Source of the DNA: Oxalobacteraceae bacterium
GTDB taxonomy: Bacteria; Pseudomonadota; Gammaproteobacteria; Burkholderiales; Burkholderiaceae_D
Reading direction: 5' to 3'
Assembly: GCA_013284265.1 (NCBI GenBank)
Contig: JABTBR010000025.1
Coordinates: forward strand, 1-64,000
Length of the DNA stretch: 64,000 bases
The notes under the pieces were generated by a model. The model had not been told where the DNA came from. It was given only the letters and a program-made list of their open reading frames with translations, and ran no database searches. The translations under genes were made by a program, and so were the position numbers. Of this stretch, positions 16,704-25,528 are shown in pieces (positions within the stretch are counted from its first letter, which is position 1; every line of letters begins with the position of its first letter).

Positions 16704-17612
16704 TCAGCCGTCCATCCGCCCCACCGCCGCATGGATCAGCGCCCGCAGCCATACCAGGCCGGGGTCCTGGGTACGGAATTTATGCCACTGCATGGCTTGC
16801 GTCATGCGCCGCATCTCGCCTGGCAATGGCAGTACCGTGACCGGCAAGCTGGCGCTGACGACTTTCGCCAGGCGCTGGTGCACCGTGGCGATGCGCTCGG
16901 TGCCGACCACCAGCCCCGGCGCCGCCAGAAAACTGAAGGACGTCACTTCAACCCGGCGCACCAGGCCAGTGCCCTGCATCAGCGTGAATTCGAAGGAACG
17001 ATCCATGCCGGGCGGCTGCATCACGACATGCCCCGCGTCCGCGTACTGGGCCATCGTCAAACCGCTCCGGGCATACTGGCTGCGGTTCCAGACGACGCAG
17101 CAAAACTGCTCGTCGAATAAGGCCTCGACCGGATGGTCGGCCGAACAATAATCCTGCGGGATTACCAGCAAGTCGGCGTCGCCGTGCTCCAGCGTGCGCT
17201 GCGGCTGGCGCGATTGCGGCAGCAGATGGAAGCGCGCCGTACTGCCCTGCTCGGCCGCGAGCGCCAGCACATGCGGCATCAGCACCGTCATGGTGAAGTC
17301 CGAAACAAAGATGCGGAACTCCCGGTCCGACTTGGCCGGGTCGAAATGCGGCATCGCCGTGATCGTCGTGTTGACCCGGACCAGCACATCGCGTACCGCC
17401 TCCTGCAGCACTTCGGCGCGCGGCGTCAGCTCCATCTTGCGCCCCACCTGCACCAGCAATTCGTCGTCGAAATATTCGCGCAGCCGTGCCAGCGAACTGC
17501 TCAAGGCGGACTGGCTCATATGCAGCTGCTCGGCCGCCCGGCTCACGCTGCGCAAGGTAAACATCGCATCCAGGGCCACCAGTAAATTCAAATCCAGTTT
17601 ATTAAAACGCAT
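16704..17612 (-). CDS. NodD-like LysR regulator, FdeR-like
   Basis: The 302-residue LysR protein begins MRFNKLDLNLLVALDAMF, the signature of the NodD/NahR subgroup whose members sense flavonoids or aromatic acids. The winged helix-turn-helix (about 1-65) is followed by the effector domain. The start at 17612 has GGAGTGCC upstream; the longer frame to 17672 reads through the operator and is unlikely. It is divergent from the DUF1302-led operon, and two near-identical nod-box-like sites lie before that operon and before the monooxygenase operon. Position and subgroup resemble FdeR, the activator of naringenin degradation in Herbaspirillum seropedicae; this is recalled knowledge, not a database match. 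Confidence 0.88.
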   Translation of the reverse strand: MRFNKLDLNLLVALDAMFTLRSVSRAAEQLHMSQSALSSSLARLREYFDDELLVQVGRKMELTPRAEVLQEAVRDVLVRVNTTITAMPHFDPAKSDREFRIFVSDFTMTVLMPHVLALAAEQGSTARFHLLPQSRQPQRTLEHGDADLLVIPQDYCSADHPVEALFDEQFCCVVWNRSQYARSGLTMAQYADAGHVVMQPPGMDRSFEFTLMQGTGLVRRVEVTSFSFLAAPGLVVGTERIATVHQRLAKVVSASLPVTVLPLPGEMRRMTQAMQWHKFRTQDPGLVWLRALIHAAVGRMDG

Positions 17613-17640
17613 AGGCACTCCGCGATTGATTTTCCCATGT

Positions 17641-17687
17641 ATCGATACCACCGATACGTCACATGCATGCAATCAATTTTACACATA
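17641..17687 (+). promoter_or_regulatory. Nod-box-like LysR operator, copy 1
   Basis: ATC-GATACCACC-GAT (ATC-N9-GAT) is followed by GCAATCAATTTTAC. Both halves recall the rhizobial nod box, which has an AT-N10-GAT repeat and an ATC(A/G)ATTTTACC segment bound by NodD. The last 35 bases (17653-17687) match 27566-27600 at 31 positions. It lies between the NodD-like lysR and the divergent DUF1302 gene, about 60 bases from the latter's start. Confidence 0.8.
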
Positions 17688-17745
17688 CAAGCGAGATCGG
17701 CAAACTGCAGGCTCCAACTACAAAAAATTATCGATGGAGACTTCA

Positions 17746-19431
17746 ATGAGCCATACCATGGGACGCCGCCCCCGCCCGACCCGCCTGTCCCGCCTGTCCC
17801 TCACCTGGGCAGCGACCGCCCTGCTGGCCGCCGGGTTCGGCCAGGCCGCCGAGATCGAGACCAGCAATCCCGACTGGAGCCTGCGCTTCGATAACACGCT
17901 CAAAGCCAGCGCCCTGTACCGCCTGCACGATGCGGACCCGGCCCTGGTCGACAGCCTGCGCCAGCTGGTGCCCGGCGTACCCGCATCGGCTTTCCCGCAG
18001 GCGCTCAACTTCAACGCCGGCAACGACAACTTCCGCAACAAGGGCTGGGTATCGAAGCGGGTCGACTGGCTCAGCGAATTCGATGCGGTATACCGCAGGG
18101 ACTTCGGCCTGCGCGTCAGCGGCGCCGCCTGGTACGACCAGGTCTACGACGGCGGCAGCGACGCTACCGACAGGCTCAATGGCCAGTCGCCCTACAACAC
18201 CTTTCCGGACAGCACGCGCAAGCTGGCCGGACGCAAGGCCGAACTGCTGGATGCCTTCGTTTTCGGCGGCTGGCAGCTGGGCGAGGGCCACAAGCTGACC
18301 GCGCGCCTGGGCCAGCATGCGCTGGTCTATGGCGAAACCCTGTTCTTCGGCGACAACGGCATCGCCCGCGCGCAAGGCCCGATCGACGTCTGGAAGCTGC
18401 AGTCCTCCCCCAACGCCCAGTTCAAGGAAATCATCCGCCCGGTGCCGCAGCTGTCCGGCCAGCTACAACTGAGCCAGGACGTGATGCTGGGTGCCTACTA
18501 CCAGTTCCGCTGGCAGGCCGATCGCATGGCGCCGGCGGGCAGCTACTTCAGCACCGCCAACAATATCTGGGGCGGTTCGCCGCTGCCGGAAGTCATCACC
18601 ACCAACATCCTGTTGCCCGGCGCGGAGCACAAGCCATCGAACGGCGGCCAGTTCGGCGCCCAGCTCAAATGGCGCCTGGATGAAACCGACCTCGGCTTCT
18701 ACGCGGCCCGCTATCACGACAAGTCGGGCGTGTTCTACTCCCGGCTGAACGTGACCAGCCCGGCACCGGGCAGCTGGTATTACGCCTTCCCCGACGCCGT
18801 CACAACAGCCGGCTTCAGCGCCACCCACTCGATCGGCAACACCAATCTGTCGCTGGAAGTCTCGGCACGCAACAACATGCCTTTGACCAGCGCCAATATC
18901 GTCTACCCGAATGTGCAGCCGGCGCCGATGTACGCCGTCGGCCGCACCGCCCACGTCAATCTGTCCTGGCTCAGCACCATGGGACCGAATCTGCTGGCGC
19001 GCGAATCGACCCTGATCGGCGAACTGGCCTGGAACCGCGTGCTGTCGAAGCAAGATCCCAACCATACGCTGGACGAACTGCGCACGCGCGACGCCAGCGC
19101 GCTGCAAGTGATCTTCACACCGAGCTACCGGCAAGTGCTGCCTGGCCTGGACCTGAATATACCGGTGGGGCTGCGCTATACCCTGGACGGCAATTCCTCG
19201 GTCACCGGCCTGGGCTGGGGAGCCAGGCATAGCGGTTCGGCGACGCTCGGCCTGGAAGGCGTTTATCAAGGCGTCTGGCAGTTTAGCCTGAGCTACAACA
19301 ACTACCTGGGCAAAGCCGAGCCCTTCGTCAATTACCAGCCACTGCTGACCGGCGGCCACGCCGTCTACAGCAGCGGCAACCCGCTCGCGGACCGCGACTT
19401 TATCGCGCTGTCGGTACGCCGCACCTTCTAA
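17746..19431 (+). CDS. DUF1302 outer-membrane barrel protein
   Basis: The 561-residue protein has a basic N terminus and signal peptide (SLTWAATALLAAGFGQAAE) and then a long DUF1302 region rich in alternating beta strands. It ends in ALSVRRTF with the terminal Phe of outer-membrane barrels. DUF1302 proteins recur beside DUF1329 and MMPL genes in bacteria that degrade steroids, terpenes or aromatics. A role as an outer-membrane pore for hydrophobic compounds is likely but unproven. The ATG at 17746 follows GGAGACTTCA; an ATG at 17734 is less well placed. First gene of the run 17.7-26.9 kb, behind nod-box copy 1. Confidence 0.88.
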   Translation: MSHTMGRRPRPTRLSRLSLTWAATALLAAGFGQAAEIETSNPDWSLRFDNTLKASALYRLHDADPALVDSLRQLVPGVPASAFPQALNFNAGNDNFRNKGWVSKRVDWLSEFDAVYRRDFGLRVSGAAWYDQVYDGGSDATDRLNGQSPYNTFPDSTRKLAGRKAELLDAFVFGGWQLGEGHKLTARLGQHALVYGETLFFGDNGIARAQGPIDVWKLQSSPNAQFKEIIRPVPQLSGQLQLSQDVMLGAYYQFRWQADRMAPAGSYFSTANNIWGGSPLPEVITTNILLPGAEHKPSNGGQFGAQLKWRLDETDLGFYAARYHDKSGVFYSRLNVTSPAPGSWYYAFPDAVTTAGFSATHSIGNTNLSLEVSARNNMPLTSANIVYPNVQPAPMYAVGRTAHVNLSWLSTMGPNLLARESTLIGELAWNRVLSKQDPNHTLDELRTRDASALQVIFTPSYRQVLPGLDLNIPVGLRYTLDGNSSVTGLGWGARHSGSATLGLEGVYQGVWQFSLSYNNYLGKAEPFVNYQPLLTGGHAVYSSGNPLADRDFIALSVRRTF

Positions 19432-19452
19432 CAAGAAACACAGGAGACCAAC

Positions 19453-20802
19453 ATGATTCCACGTTCCAACATCGCGCTGTTGGCGGCACTGCTTGCCGCC
19501 CTGCCCGCCGTCGCCGCCGTCACGGCCGAAGAAGCGGCCAAACTCAAATCCGAACTGACGCCGTTTGGCGCTGAAAAGGCGGGCAACAAGAATGGCAGTA
19601 TTCCCGCCTGGACCGGCGGTTACACCACCCCCATCGCCGGCGACAAGGCCGGCGGGCGCCGCGGCGATCCCTTCAAGGACGAGAAGCCGCTGTTCGTGGT
19701 CACGGCAAAGAACGCCGACCAGTACGCCAGCGCGCTCAGCGACGGCACCAAGGCCATGCTGAAGAAATATCCCGAGTACCGCCTCGACGTCTACCAGACC
19801 CACCGCACCGCAGCCGCGCCGCAATGGGTCTACGACAATACTTTCAAGAACGCCACCCGCGCCAAGCTGAACGCCGACGTCAGCAGCGGCGCCTACGGCG
19901 GCATTCCCTTCCCGATCCCGAAATCGGGCGCGGAAGTGATGTGGAACCATATGCTGCGCTGGCGCGGCACTTCCTGGCAATTCAATGTCAACCAGTATCA
20001 GATCACGTCGGACGGCAAGGCCGTGCTCACCACCAGCGGTATCGGCGACCAGCAAATGCCCTACTACATGCAGGACGGCACGCCTGAGCAATTTGCCAAA
20101 TCCAATGAATTCTGGCTGCTGCGCCTGATCAATTCCGGCCCTCCCATCCGTGCCGGCGAAGCCATTGTGGGCCGCACCAATATCGACCCCAGCAAGGACC
20201 AGGCCTGGGTCTACCTGACCGGCCAGCGCCGCGTGCGCAAGCTGCCCAATCCCTGCTGCGATACCCCGACGCCATCGACCGCCGGCGTGATGAGCTTTGA
20301 CGAAATTGAAACCTGGAACGGCCGCACCGACCACTTCGACTGGAAGCTGATCGGCAAGCAGGAAATGCTGATCCCCTACAACGGTAACAAGCTGCTGCAA
20401 CCGAAGACGGATGCGGAAGTCATGGGCAAGGCCTATCTGAATCCCGACCATGTGCGCTGGGAGCGCCACCGCGTCTGGGTGGTCGAAGCCAGCCTGCGCG
20501 CCGGCCAGCGCCACCAGGCGCCAAAGAGCCGCTACTACTGCGACGAGGATACCTGGAACTGCGTGCTGGGCGACCGCTGGGACGCCAACGGCCAGTTGTG
20601 GAAAACGCTGTGGTCGCAGACCTTCGTCGCCCCCGACCTGCCGGGCACGGTCATCGGTGCCTTCGGCTTCGCTGACCTGATTTCCGGCACCGGCTTCTTC
20701 GGCAATCTGTACAACGCCAAGGCCGCGCAATATGCGCTCAAGCCGCGCTACCAGGACAGCGTCTTCACCCCTGACGCGATGGCCGGGGAAGGTGCGCGCT
20801 GA
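19453..20802 (+). CDS. DUF1329 periplasmic/outer-membrane-associated protein
   Basis: The 449-residue protein has a signal peptide (IALLAALLAALPAVAAVTA) and the DUF1329 start, with LKSELTPFGAEKAGNKNG and IPAWTGGY as the hallmark. The body carries the conserved RRVRKLPNPCCDTP and YNGNKL segments. DUF1329 is predicted to have a LolA/LolB-like lipid-carrying fold, so it may shuttle a hydrophobic ligand between the DUF1302 barrel and the MMPL pump (inference). A good AGGAGA site precedes it, and the stop overlaps the next start (TGATG). Confidence 0.9.
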   Translation: MIPRSNIALLAALLAALPAVAAVTAEEAAKLKSELTPFGAEKAGNKNGSIPAWTGGYTTPIAGDKAGGRRGDPFKDEKPLFVVTAKNADQYASALSDGTKAMLKKYPEYRLDVYQTHRTAAAPQWVYDNTFKNATRAKLNADVSSGAYGGIPFPIPKSGAEVMWNHMLRWRGTSWQFNVNQYQITSDGKAVLTTSGIGDQQMPYYMQDGTPEQFAKSNEFWLLRLINSGPPIRAGEAIVGRTNIDPSKDQAWVYLTGQRRVRKLPNPCCDTPTPSTAGVMSFDEIETWNGRTDHFDWKLIGKQEMLIPYNGNKLLQPKTDAEVMGKAYLNPDHVRWERHRVWVVEASLRAGQRHQAPKSRYYCDEDTWNCVLGDRWDANGQLWKTLWSQTFVAPDLPGTVIGAFGFADLISGTGFFGNLYNAKAAQYALKPRYQDSVFTPDAMAGEGAR

Positions 20803-21947
20803 TGCTGCTCATCCGGCACCCTTTACGCCAGCTGTCCGCCAGCATGCTGTGCGCCCTGCTGTCGCTGGCGGCGCAGCCGTCGGTGGCACAGGCGGGCGGC
20901 GCCCCGGCAGCGTCCGCATCCGCATCCGCGTCCGCTTCCGCTTCCGCGTCCGTCTTTGCGCCCGTCTCCGCGGCGCAGCAACGGCCCGCCATAGTTTCGC
21001 CGCACGCCACCCGCGCGGTGCTGCTGGGCGCGGCGTATGCCGGCGCCCGCATCGTTGTCGTTGGTGAGCGCGGCATCATCCTGCTCAGCGACGACGACGG
21101 CAAGAACTGGCAGCAAGCCAGCGTGCCGGCCAGCGTCACGCTGACCGCCGTGCGCTTCGCCGACCGCCGCAACGGCGTCGCCGTCGGCCATGCCGGCGTG
21201 GTGCTGCTCAGCAGCGACGGCGGCGCCCACTGGCAACGCGTACTCGATGGCCAGCGCATCGCCACGCTGGCCATGGACGCCGCCAGCAAGAGCGGCGACG
21301 CCGCCGCGATCGCCGCCGCCACCCGCCTGGTCGCCGATGGCGCCGACAAGCCGCTGCTCGATGTCTGCCTGCTCGGCAATGGCCGCATGCTGGCAATCGG
21401 CGCCTATGGCCTGGCGGTCGCCAGCGAGGACAATGGCAAGAGCTGGACCTCCTGGGCTGAGCGCCTGAGCAATCCGAAGGGCCTGCATCTGAACACGGTA
21501 CGCAGCCGCGGCAACACCATCCTGATCGCGGGGGAACGCGGCTTTGCCCAGCTGTCCAGCGATGGCGGCCGCAGCTTCCGCACCCTCGATGTGCCATACA
21601 AGGGCAGCTTCTTTACCTCGGAGCTGGACCAGGCATCCGGCCTGGTGCTGGCCGGACTGCGCGGCAACGCCTGGCGTTCCGCCGACGAGGGCCGCAGCTG
21701 GCAGCAGATCGACAACCCCGTGCCGGTCTCGATCACGGCCTCCAGCGTGCGCGCCGACGGCAGCCTGGTCTTCGCCAACCAGGCCGGCATGCTGCTCGCC
21801 ATGCGCGAACAGTCGCTCGCCCCCTTCCCCAGCGCGCCTCTGCCGCCCCTGAACGGCTTGCTGGCCTTGAATAACGGCGGCCTGCTCGCGCTCACCATCC
21901 AGGGCCTGGCGCCAGTGAACGCGCCGGCCGCGGGAGTCCCCAAATGA
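20802..21947 (+). CDS. YCF48/BNR-repeat beta-propeller protein
   Basis: The 381-residue exported protein has a signal peptide (about 1-30) and then an Ala-Ser linker encoded by a hexanucleotide repeat. A propeller follows, with repeated S-D/E-D-x-G-x-x-W motifs (LLSDDDGKNWQQ, LLSSDGGAHWQR, VASEDNGKSWTS, QLSSDGGRSF, RSADEGRSWQQ). Such YCF48/HCF136-like propellers commonly accompany MMPL transporters in DUF1302/DUF1329 sets and may scaffold the assembly. Start and stop codons overlap both neighbours (TGATG and ATGA), showing tight translational coupling. Confidence 0.88.
   Translation: MLLIRHPLRQLSASMLCALLSLAAQPSVAQAGGAPAASASASASASASASVFAPVSAAQQRPAIVSPHATRAVLLGAAYAGARIVVVGERGIILLSDDDGKNWQQASVPASVTLTAVRFADRRNGVAVGHAGVVLLSSDGGAHWQRVLDGQRIATLAMDAASKSGDAAAIAAATRLVADGADKPLLDVCLLGNGRMLAIGAYGLAVASEDNGKSWTSWAERLSNPKGLHLNTVRSRGNTILIAGERGFAQLSSDGGRSFRTLDVPYKGSFFTSELDQASGLVLAGLRGNAWRSADEGRSWQQIDNPVPVSITASSVRADGSLVFANQAGMLLAMREQSLAPFPSAPLPPLNGLLALNNGGLLALTIQGLAPVNAPAAGVPK
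20910..20951 (+). repeat. Hexanucleotide repeat encoding an Ala-Ser linker
   Basis: Seven tandem units of GCNTCC, with third-base changes, encode (Ala-Ser)7 just after the signal peptide of the YCF48 protein. Changes in unit number keep the frame, so it would vary linker length and not switch the gene off. A similar GCGGAT repeat lies at 5410-5433 in the kinase fusion. Confidence 0.85.
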
Positions 21948-24349
21948 ATTTATCCGACCTGTCCACGCTGCCGGTAGCGCGCGAGCTGTCGCAATTCGAC
22001 AGCGCCTCCGGCTCCCTGATCGAACGCCTGCTGTTCAATCACCGCCGGCTGGTGGTCATCGCCTGCCTGTTTGTCACCGCGCTGCTCGGATGGCAGGGCA
22101 GCCGCCTGAGCATCAACGCCAGTTTCGAAAAGACCATTCCTACCCATCATCCCTACATCGCCAACTACCTCCACTATCAGGGCGAACTGACGGGACTGGG
22201 CAACGCCGTGCGTATCGCGGTCGACAACCCGCGCGGCAGCATCTATGACGCGGCCTATCTGGAAACGCTGCGCAAACTCAGCGAAGAAGTCTTTCTCATT
22301 CCCGGCGTCGCGCGCAATCAGATGAAGTCGCTGTGGACCCCCGGCACGCGCTGGGTGGGCGTGACCGAGGATGGACTGGAAGGCGGGCCGGTGATCCCGG
22401 ACGGCTATGACGGCAGCGCCGCCAGTCTCGACCGGCTCAAGGCCAATATCGCCCGTTCCGGCGAGATCGGCCAGCTGGTCGCCTTCGACGGCAGCTCCAG
22501 CATCATCTACGTGCCGCTGCTGGTCAAGGACGGCGACGGCAAGGCGCTCGACTACGGCCAGTTCTCCCAACGCCTCGAAGCGCTGCGGACCAGGTACGAG
22601 CTGCAGGGCGTGCATATCCACATCAGCGGCTTCGCCAAACTGGTGGGCGACCTGATCGACGGCGTGCGCGCGGTGCTGCTGTTCTTCGCCATCGCCGTCG
22701 TCATCGCCACCGCGATGGTGTACTGGTACACCCGTTGCGCGCGCTCCACCGGCCTGGTGGTACTGGCATCGCTGGTAGCCGTGGTCTGGCAGCTTGGCAT
22801 GCTTCCCATCCTGGGCTACGAACTCGATCCCTACTCCATCCTGGTGCCCTTCCTGGTGTTCGCCATCGGCATGAGCCACGGTGCCCAGAAAATGAACGGC
22901 ATCATGCAGGACGTCGGCCGCGGCATGCACAAGCTGGTCGCCGCGCGCTACACCTTCCGTCGCCTGTTCCTGGCCGGACTGACTGCCCTGCTGGCGGACG
23001 CGGTAGGCTTCGCGGTACTGAGCACCATCGATATCAGCGTCATCCGCGAACTGGCGGTAGCGGCATCGCTGGGCGTTGCCATGCTCATTTTCACCAATCT
23101 GATACTGCTGCCCATCATGCTCAGCTACACGGGTGTCAGCGCGGCGGCCGCGCAGCGCAGTCTGCGCGCCGAGGCGGCGGAAGCTTGCGGCCAGCGCCGC
23201 CATGGCTTGTGGGCCTTCCTCGACCGCTTCACCGGGCGCCGCTGGGCCAGCGGCGCGATCGTGATCGCGCTGTTGCTGGCGGCGGGCGCCTATGCCATGA
23301 GTACCCAGCTGAAGATTGGCGACCTCGATCCCGGTGCGCCGGAATTGCGGGCCGACAGCCGCTACAACCGCGATGTCGCGGCGCTGAGCGCAGCCTACGG
23401 CGCCTCCAGCGACGTGATGGCCATCATGGTCAGCACGCCGGAAGGACAGTGCTCCCGCTACGAGACCCTGAACAAGATCGATGCGCTGGAATGGCAGTTG
23501 CGCCAGATCGACGGCGTGGACAGCACCAACAGCCTGGCCTTGCTGAACCGCCGCATGCTGGCGGGACTCAACGAGGGCAGTCCCAAATGGTATGAGTTCA
23601 CTCCCAACCAGGACATGCTCAACACCGCCACCGCCGGCGCGCCGCGCGGCCTGTACAACGATAGCTGCTCGCTGCTCACCGTCTACGTCTACCTGCGCGA
23701 CCACAAGGCCGACACCCTGGCGCGGGTGGTCGGCCATGTGGAAGCGTTTGCCGCCGCGAACGACAGCAAGGATGCCCGCTTCCTGCTGGCGGCCGGTTCG
23801 GCCGGCATCGAAGCGGCTACCAATATCGTCGTGCGCGAAGCGTGGCGCAGCATGCTGCTGCTGGTCTACGGCGCCGTGATTCTGCTGTGCTTCATTACCT
23901 TCCGCTCCTGGCGCGCGGTCCTCGTCGCGATCCTGCCGCTGATGCTCACTTCGGTGATGGCGGAAGCCCTGATGGTCGCCTTCGGCATGGGCGTCAAGGT
24001 CGCCACCTTGCCGGTGATCGCGCTCGGCGTCGGCATCGGCGTGGACTACGCGCTGTACATATTGAGCATCACGCTGGCGCAGCTGCGCCAGGGCGCCAGC
24101 CTGTCGGACGCCTATTACCGCGCGCTGCTGTTTACCGGCAAGGTGGTCATGCTGACCGGCGTCACGCTGGCCATCGGCGTGATCACCTGGATGGCCAGCC
24201 CGATCAAGTTCCAGGCCGACATGGGTCTGCTGCTGGCGTTCATGTTCCTCTGGAATATGCTCGGTGCGCTGATCCTGGTGCCGGCGCTGGGGCACTTCCT
24301 GCTCAAGCCACAACAACCGCAACAACCGAATTCACCACAAGGAGCTTGA
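21944..24349 (+). CDS. MMPL/RND-type inner-membrane transporter
   Basis: The 801-residue protein has the RND layout: TM1 (about 25-45), a periplasmic domain, a TM2-6 bundle (about 235-420), a second TM (about 440), a second periplasmic domain and a final TM bundle (about 640-795). Segments such as FAIGMSHGAQKMNG and ALGVGIGVDYALYI mark the MMPL/predicted-exporter group. It is proton driven and likely works with the DUF1302, DUF1329 and YCF48 proteins as an envelope-spanning transporter of a hydrophobic compound; the direction of transport cannot be read from sequence. The start overlaps the preceding stop. The hydrolase gene begins immediately after its stop. Confidence 0.92.
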   Translation: MNLSDLSTLPVARELSQFDSASGSLIERLLFNHRRLVVIACLFVTALLGWQGSRLSINASFEKTIPTHHPYIANYLHYQGELTGLGNAVRIAVDNPRGSIYDAAYLETLRKLSEEVFLIPGVARNQMKSLWTPGTRWVGVTEDGLEGGPVIPDGYDGSAASLDRLKANIARSGEIGQLVAFDGSSSIIYVPLLVKDGDGKALDYGQFSQRLEALRTRYELQGVHIHISGFAKLVGDLIDGVRAVLLFFAIAVVIATAMVYWYTRCARSTGLVVLASLVAVVWQLGMLPILGYELDPYSILVPFLVFAIGMSHGAQKMNGIMQDVGRGMHKLVAARYTFRRLFLAGLTALLADAVGFAVLSTIDISVIRELAVAASLGVAMLIFTNLILLPIMLSYTGVSAAAAQRSLRAEAAEACGQRRHGLWAFLDRFTGRRWASGAIVIALLLAAGAYAMSTQLKIGDLDPGAPELRADSRYNRDVAALSAAYGASSDVMAIMVSTPEGQCSRYETLNKIDALEWQLRQIDGVDSTNSLALLNRRMLAGLNEGSPKWYEFTPNQDMLNTATAGAPRGLYNDSCSLLTVYVYLRDHKADTLARVVGHVEAFAAANDSKDARFLLAAGSAGIEAATNIVVREAWRSMLLLVYGAVILLCFITFRSWRAVLVAILPLMLTSVMAEALMVAFGMGVKVATLPVIALGVGIGVDYALYILSITLAQLRQGASLSDAYYRALLFTGKVVMLTGVTLAIGVITWMASPIKFQADMGLLLAFMFLWNMLGALILVPALGHFLLKPQQPQQPNSPQGA

Positions 24350-25525
24350 ATGTTTCGTTATTTCCCCACCAATTACGTCTGGGATCTGTCCGTCAACCTG
24401 GCCATTGAAATGGGCGCCAAGATGGGCGAGATCCAGGAAATGTGCGCGCCGCTGCAGGACGCCGCCAAACAGCCCGACGCCGCCGGCACCCAGGCCTTCC
24501 GCGCCACCTGGGCGCGCATGGCCGACAAGCTGTGCGAGCTGGCCGCCGAAGACGAAGGCAAGGGCCGCCTGATTTCCGCCGGCGACAAGTATGGCCGCGC
24601 GGCGACCTACTACCTGACCGCGGAGCGCCTGCAGGCCCACGGCGCCGAGGGCCGCACCGCCCTGTACCAGCGCTTCCTGGAGGTGTTCGCCAAGGGCATC
24701 GCGCTGGCCGGCGAAAACTGCGAGCGCGTCGAGATTCCCTATGGCGACAGCCATATCGCCGGCCTGTTCACGCGCGCCGAAGGCGTGACGGGCCGCATGC
24801 CGGTGCTGGTCCAGGTCAACGGCCTGGACTCGACCAAGGAAATGAAATACCGCGTCGGACTGCCGCGCTGGCTGGCCCAGCGCGGCATCGCCTCGCTGGT
24901 GATCGATCAGCCGGGCACCGGCGAGGCATTGCGCCTGCAAGGGCTCACGGCCATCTACAACTCGGAGCAGTGGGCCAGCAAAGTGGTGGACTGGCTCGAA
25001 ACCCGCGCCGACATCGACCCTGCCCGCATCGGCTGCGAAGGCGTCTCCCTGGGCGGCTACTACTGCCCGCGTGCGGTGGCATTCGAACCGCGCTTCGCCT
25101 GCGGCGTGGTGTGGGGCGCCAACCACGACTGGCGCGACGTGCAGAAGAAGCGGCTGCAGAAGGAAGGCAGCCTGCCGGTGCCGCACTACTGGCAGCACGT
25201 GCAATGGGTCTGGGGCGCCAAGGATATGGACGACTTCATGCGCATCGCCGAAAACGTCCATCTCGATGGCGTGGTCGAGCGCATCAAGGTTCCCTTCCTC
25301 GTCACCCATGGCGAGAAGGACTCGCAAATCCCGCTGCACTGGGCGCAGCGCACCTACGATCAGCTGGTCAACAGCCCTAAGCGCGAACTGAAGATCTTCA
25401 CCGAGCGCGAAGGCGGCGTCCAGCATTCCAGTTTCGACAACTCCGCCAACGCCGGCGCCTATATCGCCGACTGGGTCGCCGAAACACTGGGCGGCCGCAC
25501 AGCCATCACCAAGCATAAGGATTAA
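24350..25525 (+). CDS. Alpha/beta hydrolase, DHPON-hydrolase-like C-C bond hydrolase
   Basis: The 391-residue enzyme has an all-helical N-terminal part (about 1-125) and a hydrolase core. The nucleophile elbow is EGVSLGGYY (Ser about 233), with Asp about 324 (HGEKDSQIP) and His about 359 (GVQHSSF). This spacing resembles 2,6-dihydroxypseudooxynicotine hydrolase, which splits a C-C bond next to an aromatic ring. It follows the MMPL stop with no gap and is followed by the dioxygenase gene after 3 bases. By context it would hydrolyse the ring-cleavage product or the C-ring bond of a flavonoid (inference). Confidence 0.85.
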   Translation: MFRYFPTNYVWDLSVNLAIEMGAKMGEIQEMCAPLQDAAKQPDAAGTQAFRATWARMADKLCELAAEDEGKGRLISAGDKYGRAATYYLTAERLQAHGAEGRTALYQRFLEVFAKGIALAGENCERVEIPYGDSHIAGLFTRAEGVTGRMPVLVQVNGLDSTKEMKYRVGLPRWLAQRGIASLVIDQPGTGEALRLQGLTAIYNSEQWASKVVDWLETRADIDPARIGCEGVSLGGYYCPRAVAFEPRFACGVVWGANHDWRDVQKKRLQKEGSLPVPHYWQHVQWVWGAKDMDDFMRIAENVHLDGVVERIKVPFLVTHGEKDSQIPLHWAQRTYDQLVNSPKRELKIFTEREGGVQHSSFDNSANAGAYIADWVAETLGGRTAITKHKD

Positions 25526-25528
25526 GAC

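Noticed and set aside
18463..20730. 755-codon minus-strand frame
   Set aside because: Antisense to the DUF1302 and DUF1329 genes, with no domain pattern and low-complexity His/Gln/Arg composition.
20910..20951. Hexanucleotide repeat as a phase-variation switch
   Set aside because: Six-base units cannot shift the reading frame, so only linker length can change.
21950..24325. 791-codon minus-strand frame
   Set aside because: Mirror of the MMPL gene; Gln/His-rich and without recognisable motifs.
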